Shown piece by piece: positions 11,276 through 23,651 of a stretch of DNA of 64,000 bases. The notes beneath the pieces were generated by a model. It did no database searches and was not told the DNA's origin. It was given only the letters and a program-made list of their open reading frames with translations. Made by a program: the position numbers and the translations under genes. Origin of the DNA: Neoscytalidium dimidiatum (Eukaryota > Ascomycota > Dothideomycetes > Botryosphaeriales > Botryosphaeriaceae); contig CM074695.1 of NCBI GenBank assembly GCA_037367355.1, forward strand, positions 4,092,001-4,156,000, in the 5' to 3' direction. How positions within the stretch are numbered: the first letter of the stretch is position 1; each line of letters opens with the position of its first letter.

Positions 11276-14200
11276 GGTCAAGTGAAGAGGGCGGACGGGT
11301 AGGAGGAGGCAAGAAAAGAGAGTCTACAGCGTGAGGCCCGGGGAACGTAGAGAACGAGGGCGCAGAGGCCAAATGAGATAGAGCCAATTGCCAGGTGTGG
11401 GGGGCCGGAGTCTGTCTGGGCGTGTAAGAACGGACAGAACGCGACTCGGAGTGAAGAGCTTGGTGGAGCAGAGCAGCGGGCTATATCCACGCACAGCGCG
11501 CCACGGGAATGGGAAGGGGAAGGGCTCACAGCTCAGCGGGCGCACTGCTTGAACGGAACGCTAAAAGCAGCCGCGTTGGCTACAAGATTTAGCTTTCGAG
11601 GCATGATTCATGGGCCAGGCACTGACAACAGATCCTTGGAGCAGACGGGAGGCTGAAGCGCGGGGACTTCAGCGTTCAGCTACTGTAGCGCCAGTGACCG
11701 GGCTGGCCGCAGAGGGCCGGCGCAAAGCCATGTCACAGCCCAAACGGGCGTTTGCCACGAGGCCGGAGCGATCTGCGGATCTCCTAGAGCAGGCCTGGGC
11801 TCCATCGAGACTCGGGCGCTCGCTAGCAGAGCAGAGATGGGAAAGCTTGGAGAATCGTCGGCAACGGAAGCCTGAAACCCATAGGCCGGAATGCCACGAG
11901 GCGCGATTGGGCAGCCAGCACCAGGACAGCCTCAGGGATGCGAAGGGCCGATTGCACGCCAGGTGAGAGACGGGGCGGCGCGGTGGTGGTTAGGTCGATC
12001 ACGAAGCCGGCCCTCGCAGCTCGGCTGGATGGCGGTCACGGCGGCGGATACAACGGAATGTATCGCAGGCATGATCCAGCGGACAGTAGGCCTGGCGGTT
12101 CTCGGAGGTGAGCCGCGCGGACAGCGCTCCCTAGGCGGGGCGGAGGAGCAGAAACATCTGGCGGATTGGCGGCTGGGCTTTGGAGCAAAGGTGGGATTAG
12201 GTCATGCTGGAGCGGGCATTCGGTACATGCGCCAGTGGCCTCTGGCGCGCAAGCTCGGGGCAGATCTCGCTGGATGAGCATGCTGGCCAGCGCACAGGTC
12301 GGGTTCTCGCGTTCGCTGCGTGGTGTGTGGCTGGCGGAGAGGAGAGAGAGGGCTGAAGGAGGCGACTCCGGCAGCGAGGATTTGCAGGCGGGTGGCTCGC
12401 CTGCGGCCGGGCCGAGCAGGGCCAGCAGCGATCCTTGTTCCCCTCCGAGTCAACGCTTCGTTGCTCCCCGAACCCGGCCGATCCGCGACTCGTTCCCTTG
12501 CTCCTCCACTCGCGCGCCCAGCTTCCCTGTCGCTCTCCGCGCCTTGGCCTCTGCACTGGCAGCATCTTCCTTGCCCGGCTCCACCATCGCTGTCTTCCGC
12601 ATACGCCCCCCTGCGGCCGCTCCGACACGCCCGCTGCAGCCAGACCAAGCAAACCCTCACAACACCCGTCACTGCTATCCGCCAAGTATCGTCGCACGCC
12701 CCTTCGACGCCAGCCGTTTCGCCTCTGTGCCTGCCGAACACCTCCATTCCTCTCCTCGGCCCTGCCCGCCTGCCGTGAATCCTCTGCCGCCTCCATGGGC
12801 TGGTTGTGCGCCATCACATCGCTCGACCAAGCAATCTCCCCTCATCCGTGATCTAATGTGCCCTACCTGACGGCTTCGGCTCCACGCTAAACGCCCGTCG
12901 GCCCAAGTAATGTGGGCGTGTGTGCCTGGGAATCCTCCGCTGATCTGTTAGGGATCCAGATTTCAACCCCCCTGAGCCGAGTTCGTTAACGCCTAGCTCA
13001 CAGCTCGTCGACCAGCCAGGACAATTGGTCCCGCGGTTCGGGGAGCCACGAATCCTTTGCCGACCCGCCGCTACTTGTCAAAGCCGCGTCAACCCAACAC
13101 TACACTGTTCTTCCTGAATCTGATCTCTGCGCTTTTTGGAATTGACCTCAGGCGATCGTCCATGGTGCTCGCTCTACCGATTGAGCGCCTCCTTCAGCCA
13201 CAGCAACGCTTCGCGAATTCAGGAAGGCGTGCTAACGCCCCAAACGTGATTGGAACTTGACCACTGCTCGCACACTCCCGCTAGCATGACCACCTTATCT
13301 GTCAGTCAATGCCTTTCAGGGTCCGTATCGATTCCTTGCTCGCTTGAAGTGTCTGTGCCGCAGCATGGGCGGTCAGCTTGCTCCTGAAAGCCCTTGCGAT
13401 CATCAATCATCTGCAACAGCCGTCACTTCGTCCCTCGCACTTCCCGTTGTCCGGTGGAACATTGGCGTAGTGTACACGCTACGCTGCCATGCCGTCCTCC
13501 GCATCACACCAGCGTACCTTTTGCCGTATGCTCAGAGCGTTTCAGACGGCTCGCGCCATACCACGTGGCGTGGCTTCGTCCTAGTTTTAAGCCCCTTCAG
13601 CTAATGTATTTTAGACGTCCTTTCACTTGCATCGAGAGCCAGTCAAGCCTAGGAACTTAGCTCCAGTATGTAATGTGCAACCACAACTGCTTAGGAGCGC
13701 GATGAGAGCCTTATTTTCGCTAATGACTAGTGTAATGCTCGCGGACATGTCAAAATCGCTGCTCTACAGCGTTTCAAAGCTAAATGAATCTTATTTGCAC
13801 ACTTTGACGACTCACAACGATGGGCTGCATGGAACCGTCCACGCGGGTGAATGGCCCGCTGGATCAACAGCGTGCAGGATCTCCTGCAGTTCTCAAGCCC
13901 CCCCACATCGGTAGTTTCAGGTGTAGGAGACGCCACCTCATTTCAAACCCTGACAGTATTCCTCGGGATTCGTTAAACGAGAGGTTACCTATAACGATGC
14001 AACTTACGAAACTGCCTTTCCCATAACGTCCGTTAATATCGGCATCATTTCCTGTATTGGTCAAACACGACGCTCGATTTCAAATTCATGTACCTACAGG
14101 TTCCGTCAAAACTTTCATCGAGAATAGCACTATCAGGCAGGTTGCTACAGGGGCCAGTTCCGAAACATTACTGCGGTACCTTGTGATCATCGGCGATGTC

Positions 14201-16516
14201 TCAGGTGCGAGAGGGAAATTTTTTTTTTCGTTGGATAATGCACAAGAACAGGACGATGAGATTACAACTGAAGCTCACCTCAATCTCGCTATGAACCCCG
14301 GGTAGCCCAGAGACAGCAGCGTAACTCAGATGGGAGCTCTTGGTGCATGTGCAACCTATTTGTTACCTAGCTGTTCCCTTGGCGGTAGTTCTTGACTATG
14401 TGCAAGCTTTTTTTTTTTTTCTTTTTTTATATCAAAAGAAAAAGAGCCTCTCCAAAGTCGAGCTGTACTCGAAGCGAGAGGAAAGAATAAATGCTTTCAT
14501 AACCCATGGCATCGCGCTCTCTGGTATCAGAAAGCATCGTGCACGGATGGGGCAAGGCGACCAAATGCGGGGAACCATGCCAACCAATCAAGACCGTCCA
14601 ATGAACTCGATGTGCTTTGGCTTCCGACCAGGGCTCGAGTCAGGAAAGCGATGGGAGCGCTGTGATAACCAGACTCTCCCTGGTAGCAAAGCAAATGGCG
14701 CAAGTCCTTCCATCACGGTAACACCGTATTTATATGCGTACAATTGTTGACAAAACCCCTTTCCTCCTCGCTTCTCTCTCACTACGTTGCTACTAGAATA
14801 TCCGGGCACTGCACAGTTGTGTCGGACTGTTGGCGTAGGAGCAGACCAAAGGTCCTCTGCCAATGGTAACATTTAAATCTTTAATAACGAAACTTCCCTG
14901 ACCTTGCATTTTAACACCCTGGTCTTACCGGCCATCCCCGCGCATTGGCCAAGCGGGACTATCCACGCTCGCTTGTGATTTGTTATGCAATGCAAGTCCT
15001 CCAATACCTAGGCAATATTCTCCCTGAGATGTCTCAACCGGGTTGCGTGTTGGGGGTTCGGGAAAAGGCTCTATGAGTTCCTACAAGAGCACCATCCTTG
15101 CCTCCATCCCATGTTTCCCGTCGCTTTGAAACTTCCCACCCTGCATTCCTTCCGACCCGCCTTTTCCTGATCGAACACTTATTCACGCACTATTGCCCAG
15201 TTGCTGAGTCGATGAAAAGTCTCGGCTGACGGGACGTGGTATATTCGGCACGTTTTACCCGACCATCCACAAAAGGGAAATGAAGCACAAGTTTTCAACA
15301 AAGATGGCTATTTCCGAAAGTCGTGCGCGGGCGAGGGGTATCTCCATGGCAAAATGGCACGATACAAGCTAAAACTTCTTCACTCGTCTCTCTCCTCCAC
15401 GCGAACGACGTAACAAGGAATCACTAAACGTGGGCGCAGTGTGTCTTGCGGAGGCTAACGCTTCAATCTCACGCCTCGACCTGCCAAATATCGACCTAGC
15501 TCACTTGGCGGATGTCACGTAGACGAAAAGCAGCGGTCATGTCACAAAAATCACGCTTGTGACGTTGTGGTGACCTCGAAGTCATTTCGTACTGAAGATA
15601 GGTCTCGTAAGGCAACGCGAGCACATCTCCGTGACTTCCGTACTCGGACTACCGTGGCGGATCTATATCGTCATGGGGTAAGGGTTCTATCGCGATGTAT
15701 CTGGTCGAGAGTATTATGGATGTTGTCATTTGGATAGACGGCACTCTATGGGCTTCTCTGCTCGTAGTCAGACTCGTATGTGGGATGCATCAGGGAATAT
15801 AAGAGGCGTTTAATACTGTGCTTGAAGCAGAGATCCCCTCGGAGATGTCACAGACGCATTTATATTTTGCGTAAGGCCGTCCCAGAACTCGAATCCACAG
15901 GCATGCCATCCTTGGTATGTGCCGGTCTGACCCGCTCCGGCCCGCTCGCATAAGAGTGCCATGCGATGAGTTTGGAGCTCCCATTCCTTTGCCAATGGGT
16001 GAAAGCTAACCCACCGAATCAAACATTGCATTGTAAACCTTCTCAATGTCTTCAATCATACGAGATACTGTCAGCATCTATGTAGGTAAGTCAAGAGCGA
16101 TGAGGGTATGTAGATGATGCAACGTGGACGTATCGTGCCCCTCAGGAAGCTTATGTGGCAGATGCAGGCTCCGTTATATTCAGACGGAATGATCGTTCAT
16201 TCACCTCAAACCGATGAATCTGTGATATGCAAAATGACCAGGCCCTGTGGGACTTGAAGATGAATAGTGAAAACATGAATTCAGACCAATCTCACCCAAA
16301 GTCATCTCATGACTACATGGCTCCGCCCAAGGCAAGAGTTTGAAGAAGTAGATGGGTACGAAAAGTGGTATGAAAAGCACATGGTAACCCTCGAGACTCC
16401 AAAATGAAAATTTGAACCTTTTCTACAATCGTTTACTCTCGCATGCTCTTTACATATATTATGCAATTTAGCCGATTTCTCCCCAGTCTACTCCTGTTCC
16501 CAGACCGAACCCCCAT
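11276..16516. other. About 5.2 kb without a supportable gene
   Basis: The proximal 1.7 kb (11.28-13.0 kb) is CpG-rich, directly upstream of the seven-helix gene, and is probably its promoter and leader. The rest is lower in GC with scattered oligo-T tracts (near 14220 and 14407). Open frames are short and show no motif. A tRNA-like remnant on the minus strand at 13138-13190 is listed separately. Confidence 0.5.
13138..13190 (-). pseudogene. Probable tRNA remnant (A-box and B-box like)
   Basis: On the minus strand, GCTCAATCGGTAGAGC (complement of 13171-13186) matches a canonical tRNA D-arm over 16 bases. About 39 bases from the start of that match, GGTCAATTCC (complement of 13138-13147) looks like a T-arm box B missing one T. 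The spacing suits a tRNA. The anticodon and acceptor stems do not pair, so this is at best a decayed tRNA or the head of a tRNA-derived SINE. Chance similarity cannot be excluded. Confidence 0.35.
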
Positions 16517-18602
16517 CTACCTTGCCAACACCGTCTTCAACACACTCAGGAGCTTCTCATCCGCCCCTTCGACAACACCGTCGGCCCTCCACGCCACGAA
16601 CCTATCCGGCCTCACGAGGATGCACCCATCCTCCCGCACGCCGCGCATGCGCGCCCACTCGAAATAGGGGTCCTCATACTCCAACCCGTACCCGACCCCG
16701 ACGACCCGAATTTCGACGTCCAGCGCCTCGCTCGCCTGCTCCGCGGCCCCCTTCCACGCCTCGCCGCCAATACCGGTGAACAGCGTGAACCTCCCCTTGC
16801 CGGCAAGGTCGATGGTCGAGACCAGCCCGTCCGGCACCGCCCTGCCCAGCCACACATGCGGCAGCCGGCGGCCGGGGAACGTGCTCGGCACGTACGTCAG
16901 CTGCGGGTCCTCGACGGCGGCGAGCCCGTCGTCGCCGTCGACGCCGTCGGTGACGACCGCGGCCGACCCCTTGTAGTTCTGGTTCATCTCGATGCCCAGG
17001 GCGTGGAACTCGTTGCGCGTCTGCGCGATTGCGCGCTGCAGCCTCTCGCGGCGGGCGCGCCCGCGCTCCGTCGGGGCCTCGAGCTCGGCCACGGCGGCGG
17101 CGCGCTCGGCCGGGGAGGGCAGGCCGATGCCGAGGGCGTCCCAGACGGCGAAGTGCTCGCGGAAGCCGTCGTTGGCGCGGGTCACGACGCCGCGGCCGAC
17201 GGGCTGGCGCTCGGCCGTGTACGAGTCCAGCAGGCGGCGCCCCGCCCGGCCGCGCAGCGCGTACGCGACCTTCCACGCCAGGTTGAACGCGTCCTGGATG
17301 CACGTGTTGGAGCCGAGCCCGTTGAAGGGCGGGTGCCGGTGCACGGCGTCGCCGAGGCAGAAGACGTTGCCGGACGAGTACGCCTCCGCGTACGTCTCGT
17401 TGATCCACCACTTGCTGACGTCCAGGATCTCGGCCGGCGTGTCGTCCCCGATCACGTCGCGCACGCGCGCGAGGTACTCGTCGCGCGAGGCGTCGGCGAG
17501 CGAGGCGGGCGGGACGGACGGGTCCGGCAGCATGATGAACATCCACTCGGTCCACGGCTTGACCATCCGCACGATGACCTGCCACGCGAACGCCGGGTGC
17601 TCCCGGTCCGGCTGGAAGACCCAGTGCAGGTTGCCCGGCCGCGGGCCCATCAGGTGCGACAGGTCCGCGCGCACCAGCACGTTGAGCGCGAGCCCCTGCT
17701 GCGGCTTCTTGACCAGCGGCAGCCCCAGCTGCTGCTGCACCCGCGACCGCGCGCCGTCGGCCCCGAAGAGGAAGCGCGAGCGCACCGTGTACGTGCGCTT
17801 GGTGATGCGGTCGCGGAGGGTCGTCACGACGTGCGAGCCCTGGTCGATGAAGGCGACGAATTCGGTGTCGAAGCGGCAGGTGATGCCGTTGAGCGCGGCG
17901 TGCCGCACCAGGACGGGCTCGAGCAGCGTCTGCGGGATGTCGACGTGCCGGCATGGGGAGGCGCGCTCGTAGTCGCCCTTGCGGGCCGGGTCGTTGCCCC
18001 ACGAGTAGATGCGGGCGTATTCCCGGCCGGCCATGGTGTAGCACCACCGCGTGTGCACCATGTTGTTTCCCTTGGAAGCGAGCGTCTTGAGCTGCTCTTC
18101 CAGGCCGATGTCCCGGAGTGCCTCTGGTTGGAAGTGGTTAGCTGAGAAGTTTTGCCTGTGTTGAACTGGCTGCAGCCGCCGCTTGTAGATGATTTTAATC
18201 GTAAGGGATTCTCTGCGCAGAGAGCTGCCAAACGCATACATTTACACATAGCTTCCCGTTTGGGTAATCCCTCATGACTGCGGAGAAATTATCCGGCCTG
18301 CGGAACTTACCCAAAGCAGCAGCATTCGTGATGTGAGCACGCGGCGTATCGGCGTTTGTTGGAGCTCTGCTGACCATGAGGCCCTTGATTCCTGTACCGG
18401 AGGGGCACGATAAGCCATTGCAGAAGCGCTTGGATGGTGTGAGTCTCCGCTAACCATGAGATGCAAGGAAACAGGCGAGGGAGGCGCCTGCGGGACCAGC
18501 TCCAATGATGAGGGTTTCGACTTCAATCTCGACATCGGGCGTCTGTGTGTCATTCGGTGTTGGAGGTCCACTCGAGCTGTCGGTTCCGTTGGATTCGGCC
18601 AT
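16517..18602 (-). CDS. FAD-dependent aromatic monooxygenase (phenol hydroxylase/TfdB type)
   Basis: Exons 18455-18602, 18311-18391 and 16517-18123 encode 611 residues. The ATG at 18602 is chosen because the upstream in-frame codon is TTG. The N-terminus carries the Rossmann motif LIIGAGPAGASLACFLASHG, then PRAHITNAAALEALRDIGLE, typical of phenol 2-monooxygenase and 2,4-dichlorophenol hydroxylase relatives. Further on are FLFGADGARSRVQ and CLGDAVHRHPPFNGLGSN, the FAD-binding GD motif. A C-terminal thioredoxin-like part is likely. The family ortho-hydroxylates phenolic substrates using NADPH and O2; the actual substrate cannot be read from sequence. Exon 3 is very GC-rich, which creates long antisense open frames. 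The next gene in the group, an epimerase, is transcribed divergently from about 1.2 kb away. The genes from here to 26676 may form a catabolic group. Confidence 0.85.
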
Positions 18603-19805
18603 GGTGTCTCGCGTTTCCGGATTGGCAGCTCGAGGGCGGAGCAATGGGCGTGTTGAAGGAAGCGATTATGGAGGCCGACTCGGCTTGTGCTACTTCAGAT
18701 GGCCGTTCGCGACAGCAGCCCTTATAGGTGCAGTGGTTGAGCGAAGCATGCCAAAGCTCTTCGCACGTTCCACTGTCTCTCTGTGACAGCCCCGCACTAG
18801 AGAAGAAATTTTCTTGGCAAACGCACACGACTCAGCTTAGGAGAGAGTTATGTGGGAGCGTGTAAGCCGATGATAGGAGGTGATTCCGCGAAAGAGACAG
18901 CGACAGAAGGGACAAAGTCGGATTTGCGGATCAAGAGAGGAGCAGCAAAGCGCGACTGTGCGCTGTGCGCGAGGATTGAGGGCTGCAGATCGGAACGAGC
19001 CATGGCACAAAACTGGCTCGCATCGGCTGATGAAATGCTGAAACGGCGCTGGTGTTGCGAGCGTCGTGGAGAGTGCAGCTTACTCATAGATTAGGAATCC
19101 TGGCGGGCGCGGTCGGGGAGCCACACTCTACTTTCTGCGGGCTTCCACGCTCCTTACCGCATTGTTATTAGACTCGAGATAAACCGTGCGGCGGCACAGC
19201 GGAATCACGGGAAGGCATGCGGGCCGGTGACATAGCGGGTGGCGACTTGCGGCTCGATCGATGGACAGCAGGAGTGCATAGAGGAAACGGGATGTATGTA
19301 CTAAAAAGGCGTGGTGGGGCTGTTGCGTGGTGGGGATATGTCTTTACCCCTCAAGCCCCTCCACCGCTGCACCGCAACGGTAAATGGCATTACTGCAACT
19401 TATGAGATGAGGCTGCTTGCAGCAGGATTACAACCAACTCAGTAGACCCTCGGGCCCTGTCTTCGTGTGACAGGTAGGTATCAGCTCATGGCGTGGTCGA
19501 GGCCCGAGCTACGTTGCGTGAACGTCGGGGGGGCACAGCACAAAGACGTCGGTGGGCAGGTGGGCATGTGGGCAGGTGGGTTGGGGTTAGTTCCCAATTC
19601 CAGCTTAGAAATGCTGCCATGACGCCATCTTCAGCTGCACCTGCCTGCCCGTCCGTTCCGCTGCTCCTGCTCCGGCTTTAAGGCCCATCATTGAACCGCC
19701 AGCTGCGGGTTTCAATTGCCACGGAATTTAACATCCGCCAGCCTTTATCAAATCGAGTGCGCACCACCCTTCGATCCATTTCCTACTCATAGAAACTCCC
19801 ACCAG
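18603..19805. promoter_or_regulatory. Divergent intergenic region, monooxygenase/epimerase
   Basis: About 1.2 kb lies between two divergent starts (18602 minus, 19806 plus), and no gene is supported. It presumably holds both promoters; I recognise no specific operator. Confidence 0.45.
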
Positions 19806-20999
19806 ATGGCTCCCAAGGTTTTCATGTAAGCTGCCCCCGCCCTCGCCCACGACAACAGCTGCTGACCCTTTGCAGCACAGGCACCACCGGCTACATTGGC
19901 GGAGATGCCCTCTATGCTCTTCACAAGAAGCATCCTGACTGGTCTTACACTGCTCTTGTCAGATCCAAGGAAAAGGGCGCCAAGGTGGCCGATGCCTATC
20001 CTAACGTCAACCTTGTTTATGGCGACCTTGATAGCCACGATCTGATTAAGGAGCAAGCTGCTAAGGCTGACATCGTCATCCGTAAGTCAAGTAGAGCTTT
20101 GTGTACGGGGAAGCACGGAGCTTACGCCTCTGGCAGACACCGCCGATGCCTCTGACCATGTGGGCGCTGCGAACGCTATTGCCGAAGGTCTGGCAAGCGG
20201 CCACTCCAAGGACCACCCGGGCTACTGGTTGCACACTAGCGGAACCGGAATCCTGTGCTTCGCCGACTCTGATGCCGACAGATACGGCGAAGCCTCCGAC
20301 AAGGTCTACGATGATCTTGACAAGGTCGAAGAACTCACTGGTCTCCCCGACCATGCATTCCACCGCAACGTCGATCAGATTGTCCTGAATGCGGGAACCA
20401 AAAATGGCGATTCCACCAAGACAGCCATTGTGTGTCCTCCGACTATCTACGGTGAGAATATCTTCAACATCCGCCAATTAACATATCATTAATCGAATTT
20501 AGGCACCGGAAGAGGCCCCGTTTCCGGGCGCAGCCGCCAGGTTTACGAGTTGGCCAAGATAACCCTGCAGCAGAAGAAGGCACCCATCATTGGTGCGGGT
20601 AAAACCTACTGGAACAACGTGCACGTCCATGACCTTAGCGATCTGTTTGTCCTGCTCGCCGAAGCCGCCGCTGCTGGTAACAATGACCCGGAGCTCTGGG
20701 GCGAGAAGGGTTACTTCCTTGCTGAGAACGGTGAGCACGTTTGGGGTGAATTGTCCAAGGCCATCGCTGCCGAAGCCGCGAAGGCGGGCTACATCCCTTC
20801 TCCTCCGGAGACGTTCTCCCTCAACAAGGACGAGGCCTTCAAGTTGGCTGACTTCCAGGCGTTGAGCTGGGGTCTGAACTCTAGGGGCAAGGCAAGGAGG
20901 GCGAGAAAATTCCTGGGTTGGAGCCCCAAGGCGCCAAGCCTCGAGCAGGAGCTGCCCGGGATCGTGAAGTCTGAGTATGAGCTCCTACAGAAAGCTTAA
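19806..20999 (+). CDS. NAD(P)-binding epimerase/reductase-like protein
   Basis: Exons 19806-19825, 19876-20081, 20137-20451 and 20503-20999 encode 345 residues; introns are 50, 55 and 51 bp. The first exon is only 20 bases and ends inside the Ile codon that precedes the glycine motif. The joined N-terminus reads MAPKVFITGTTGYIGGDALY, an extended-SDR Rossmann motif of type GxxGxxG. Later motifs are VIHTADASDHVGAANAIAEG, IVCPPTIYGTGRGPVSGRS and NNVHVHDLSDLFVLL. These match the nucleoside-diphosphate-sugar-epimerase-like or NmrA-like group common in fungi. I do not see a clear YxxxK catalytic pair, so a reductase, an epimerase or a regulatory NAD(P) sensor are all possible. Its membership of the neighbouring catabolic group is inferred from position only. 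Confidence 0.85.
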
Positions 21000-21213
21000 T
21001 GACACTAAATTGTTGGCAAGTAATGTTGTAGTTTATGAGGGCATCATGATATGATTCAGAGTTCAATTTGACGATCATTTCCTCATATTCTCTCAAAAAT
21101 TAGATGTCTGCCACTTGATTCGATTTTGGAAATATGCTACGGATTCTTACCGAACAGAAATCAGAGAAGAACTGCAAAGGAGACTGGGATCATCCAACTG
21201 CTTATGGAATTGC

Positions 21214-22463
21214 CTACACACCATTCTTGTCCCTTCGAGAAGGGAATGGTGTCCGAACTTCTGTCCCCTCGAACTCTTGGCGAATCTCCTCAGTCATTCC
21301 ATGCATGCCACAGAGGTCGTTGTTTCTTGGCAATTCCTTTCCTTGGACCCAACTACCATGGATACCCGCTCGCAGACGGAAAGGTAGCTCGACAATTGCG
21401 GTGGGTCCCTCATGAATCTTCGCAGTATCCAGGATGAAGATACTTGTCAGCTTAATGCCACGTCGGTTCGCAACCGTAATGGCCCACCCATCCGCCTCAG
21501 GTGCTGTTTCGCGAAGCACAAGGATTAGCTACAAGGAGCTTTCACTCCGGGAAAATCTTACGTACCGTTATGCGACCTCGGGCAGAATTGCCACTTCATG
21601 CAACGCTATGTCCCGACCGGCGCACCAATGAACGTACTTCCCTGTAGTAATGTTGCACCTTGCCATTGAGCTGTAAGTTCCTCCCGCAACAGCCCTATTG
21701 CGGTTTTGCGAGGTGTCGCCCATGGCAAGGAAGAACGTGCTGTGCGGCTTAGTCAGGTAGCCGTCGTCGACTTTGGGCATCTCGCCTTCCAGGTTCACGA
21801 GCTCCGTCGGCTTCACCCACGAGCCGTTTTCGGCGGATGGATCGAACTTCCAGCGCACGTAATATGATTTGAACTATTGGATGGTGAGCTTTGGGTCCCC
21901 CGAGAGGGGCGATAAGAACCAGAACTGAGAATAGTGAGTCTCCTCAAGGTCGGCATTCCACTGCTTATTCTGGATAAAGGGACAGCACATCTGGAACCAC
22001 AAAACGACGACATAACTGGCGGTCGAGTGGACCCGGTGCTGGACGCGCAGGTCGTCGGCGTACCGGTTGCGATACTTGCCGTAGACGGCGCGCGGCGCGG
22101 CGCGCTCGACCTGGAACTTCTCCGTGCGCTCGAAACGCTGCTTGAAGACGTCGTCGACGTACAGCGGCGCCCATCTGGAAAATGGAGACCATTCAGGACA
22201 TATGATTGCTGGGATGTGTGGGAACGTGGTTTGCAGGGAAGCATGTGTATTTTACGTATGTACTGTACTTACAGCGCGTGATCGGGCATGCAGCGGTACT
22301 ACGTCCCGTCGATTTCGGGTGGGATTTGCCCCTTCGCCGAGCAATGTTATACTTCGGCTTCGAAACGGCAGGGAGCTTCGGTCCCGTTGTAGAAGCGCCC
22401 CGGAGGAAAGGCTAGTTCTGGTTGTGTAGAGAGCGATTGCTCTGCCTCCTGCAGTGTCTTCAT
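21214..22463 (-). pseudogene. Decayed carotenoid oxygenase / lignostilbene dioxygenase family gene
   Basis: An ATG at 22463 opens a frame beginning MKTLQEAEQSL. It continues through a family-like N-terminal segment (IPPEIDGT, then YRCMPDHAL) that is interrupted by two stop codons, TAA and TAG. An intron (GTAAGT to TTTTCCAG, about 22176-22275) leads to WAPLYVDDVFKQRFERTEKF and YGKYRNRYADD. The central propeller, including part of the Fe-binding His set, is then missing. C-terminal pieces remain in separate segments: WKFDPSAENGSWVKP, YLTKPHSTFFLAMGDTS and IVELPFRLRAGIHGSWV, the last holding the distal His. Intact relatives cleave carotenoids or stilbenes with Fe(II) and O2 to give aldehydes. 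With several stops and deletions, this copy cannot make a complete enzyme. Confidence 0.8.
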
Positions 22464-22849
22464 CTTTAACTTCGTGCAATCTGTGACGAGGACAACCAAA
22501 AACGCGAGACAAAGTCAGATTTGATTGTAGTGGAGCATTTGAAGCATATCATAAATTAAGATATGGGCATATATGTTAATCTATCCCGCTGGATATTTTC
22601 AATGTTGGCTTTTGTTCTACAATCCGGGGCAAACAGGGTTCAAGCGGGCGGGTTCCGCCTGAGAGCTTTCTCGGGTGTGGCGCACAGCGGGATATGCAGT
22701 GGTAGACAAATGCGGGGCACGGTGTCCGCCTGTGTAGCAACTAACCGTCATCCTTGGCATAAGCGCAAACGGGTGTCTAGGGTACAAAAGTCGGGTTCCG
22801 CTGCAAGTCAGACGCGGATTCCGTGTCTTGGCCTGCCGCATTTTAGCAT
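22464..22849. other. Intergenic region between two pseudogenes
   Basis: Nothing recognisable. The N-terminal part of the following hydrolase pseudogene, where the HGGG oxyanion motif should lie, is not found here. Confidence 0.4.
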
Positions 22850-23651
22850 CTAGTCCCAGATATCCGCCCTGATCGATCTTGGATTCGTGGCCGTAACTGC
22901 GAACTACCGCCTCTGCCCTCAGGTGTCATTGTGGGACGGCCCAATCGCCGATGCCCGCAACGCCCACTACTGATCTCAGGAGAAGCTGCCGGCCCTGCTG
23001 CAGCAAGACGCAGGCGTGACCGTCGACCCGGACAAGATCGTGGCGCTCGGGTATTCTGCTGGCGGTCTGCTCGCTCTGTTTTTGGGCACGCTCTCGCCAC
23101 CTCCCCGCGCGATCGCGGACTTCTACGGCGTCAAGCTCCTCTCCGACCCCTCCTGGTTCTCGCCCCTGCCCGCCCTCTCCCGCCTCCCGGACTTCGAACC
23201 GTCGTTTCTGAACAAGATCTTCGACGAGCCCACCGTTACGTCTACGCAGTCATCGATGGAGAAAAATACCGCGGACTCGGCGAAGAAGGAGGGGGGCGGA
23301 TTCATGCCCGACCTCAGCAAACCGCGCAACGCGTGGGTGTTCGGCGGCCTGAAGGAGGGCACGAATATGTCAGCGTGCGTCCATGACGGGAATTATGAGC
23401 GGTGCGACCCGGCGAGAAGTTTTGGGAAGGCATTTCCGCCAACGGTGTTCGTCCACGGGACCAAGGATGATCTTGTTGAGGCGAGGCTGAGCGAGGAGGC
23501 GTGCAAGTTGTTGGATGAGAAGGGTGGAACTGCGGAATTGCTGTTGGTGGAGGGTGTGTCTCACGGTTTTGATACGGGATTGGAGAAGGGAGACGAGGTT
23601 TTTGAGAGGTCTGTGAAACCAGCTCTAGAATTTCTGGCGAGACATGTTTAA
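22850..23651 (+). pseudogene. Alpha/beta hydrolase pseudogene (N-terminally truncated, one in-frame TGA)
   Basis: In one frame the sequence reads LIDLGFVAVTANYRLCPQ, SLWDGPIADARNAHY, a TGA stop at about 22975, and then SQEKLPALLQQ. It continues through the nucleophile elbow ALGYSAGGLLALFLG (GYSAG). Later come VFVHGTKDDLV, containing the acid residue, and LLVEGVSHGFDTG, with the catalytic His. Relatives usually have Trp at the TGA position, so TGG to TGA is the simplest change. An in-frame TAG at 22850-22852 sits directly before the similarity, and the HGGG motif is absent. After the TGA the frame is open to the normal end at 23651, but its first in-frame ATG is far inside. The gene is probably non-functional. 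Confidence 0.75.

Noticed and set aside
11610..12870. Several overlapping open frames of 100-230 codons
   Set aside because: CpG-rich DNA produces long frames on both strands; none has a motif, a consistent splice chain or a normal amino-acid composition.
16856..18145. 429-codon plus-strand open frame
   Set aside because: It lies antisense to the GC-rich third exon of the monooxygenase, has low-complexity Arg/Val/Glu composition and no family motif.
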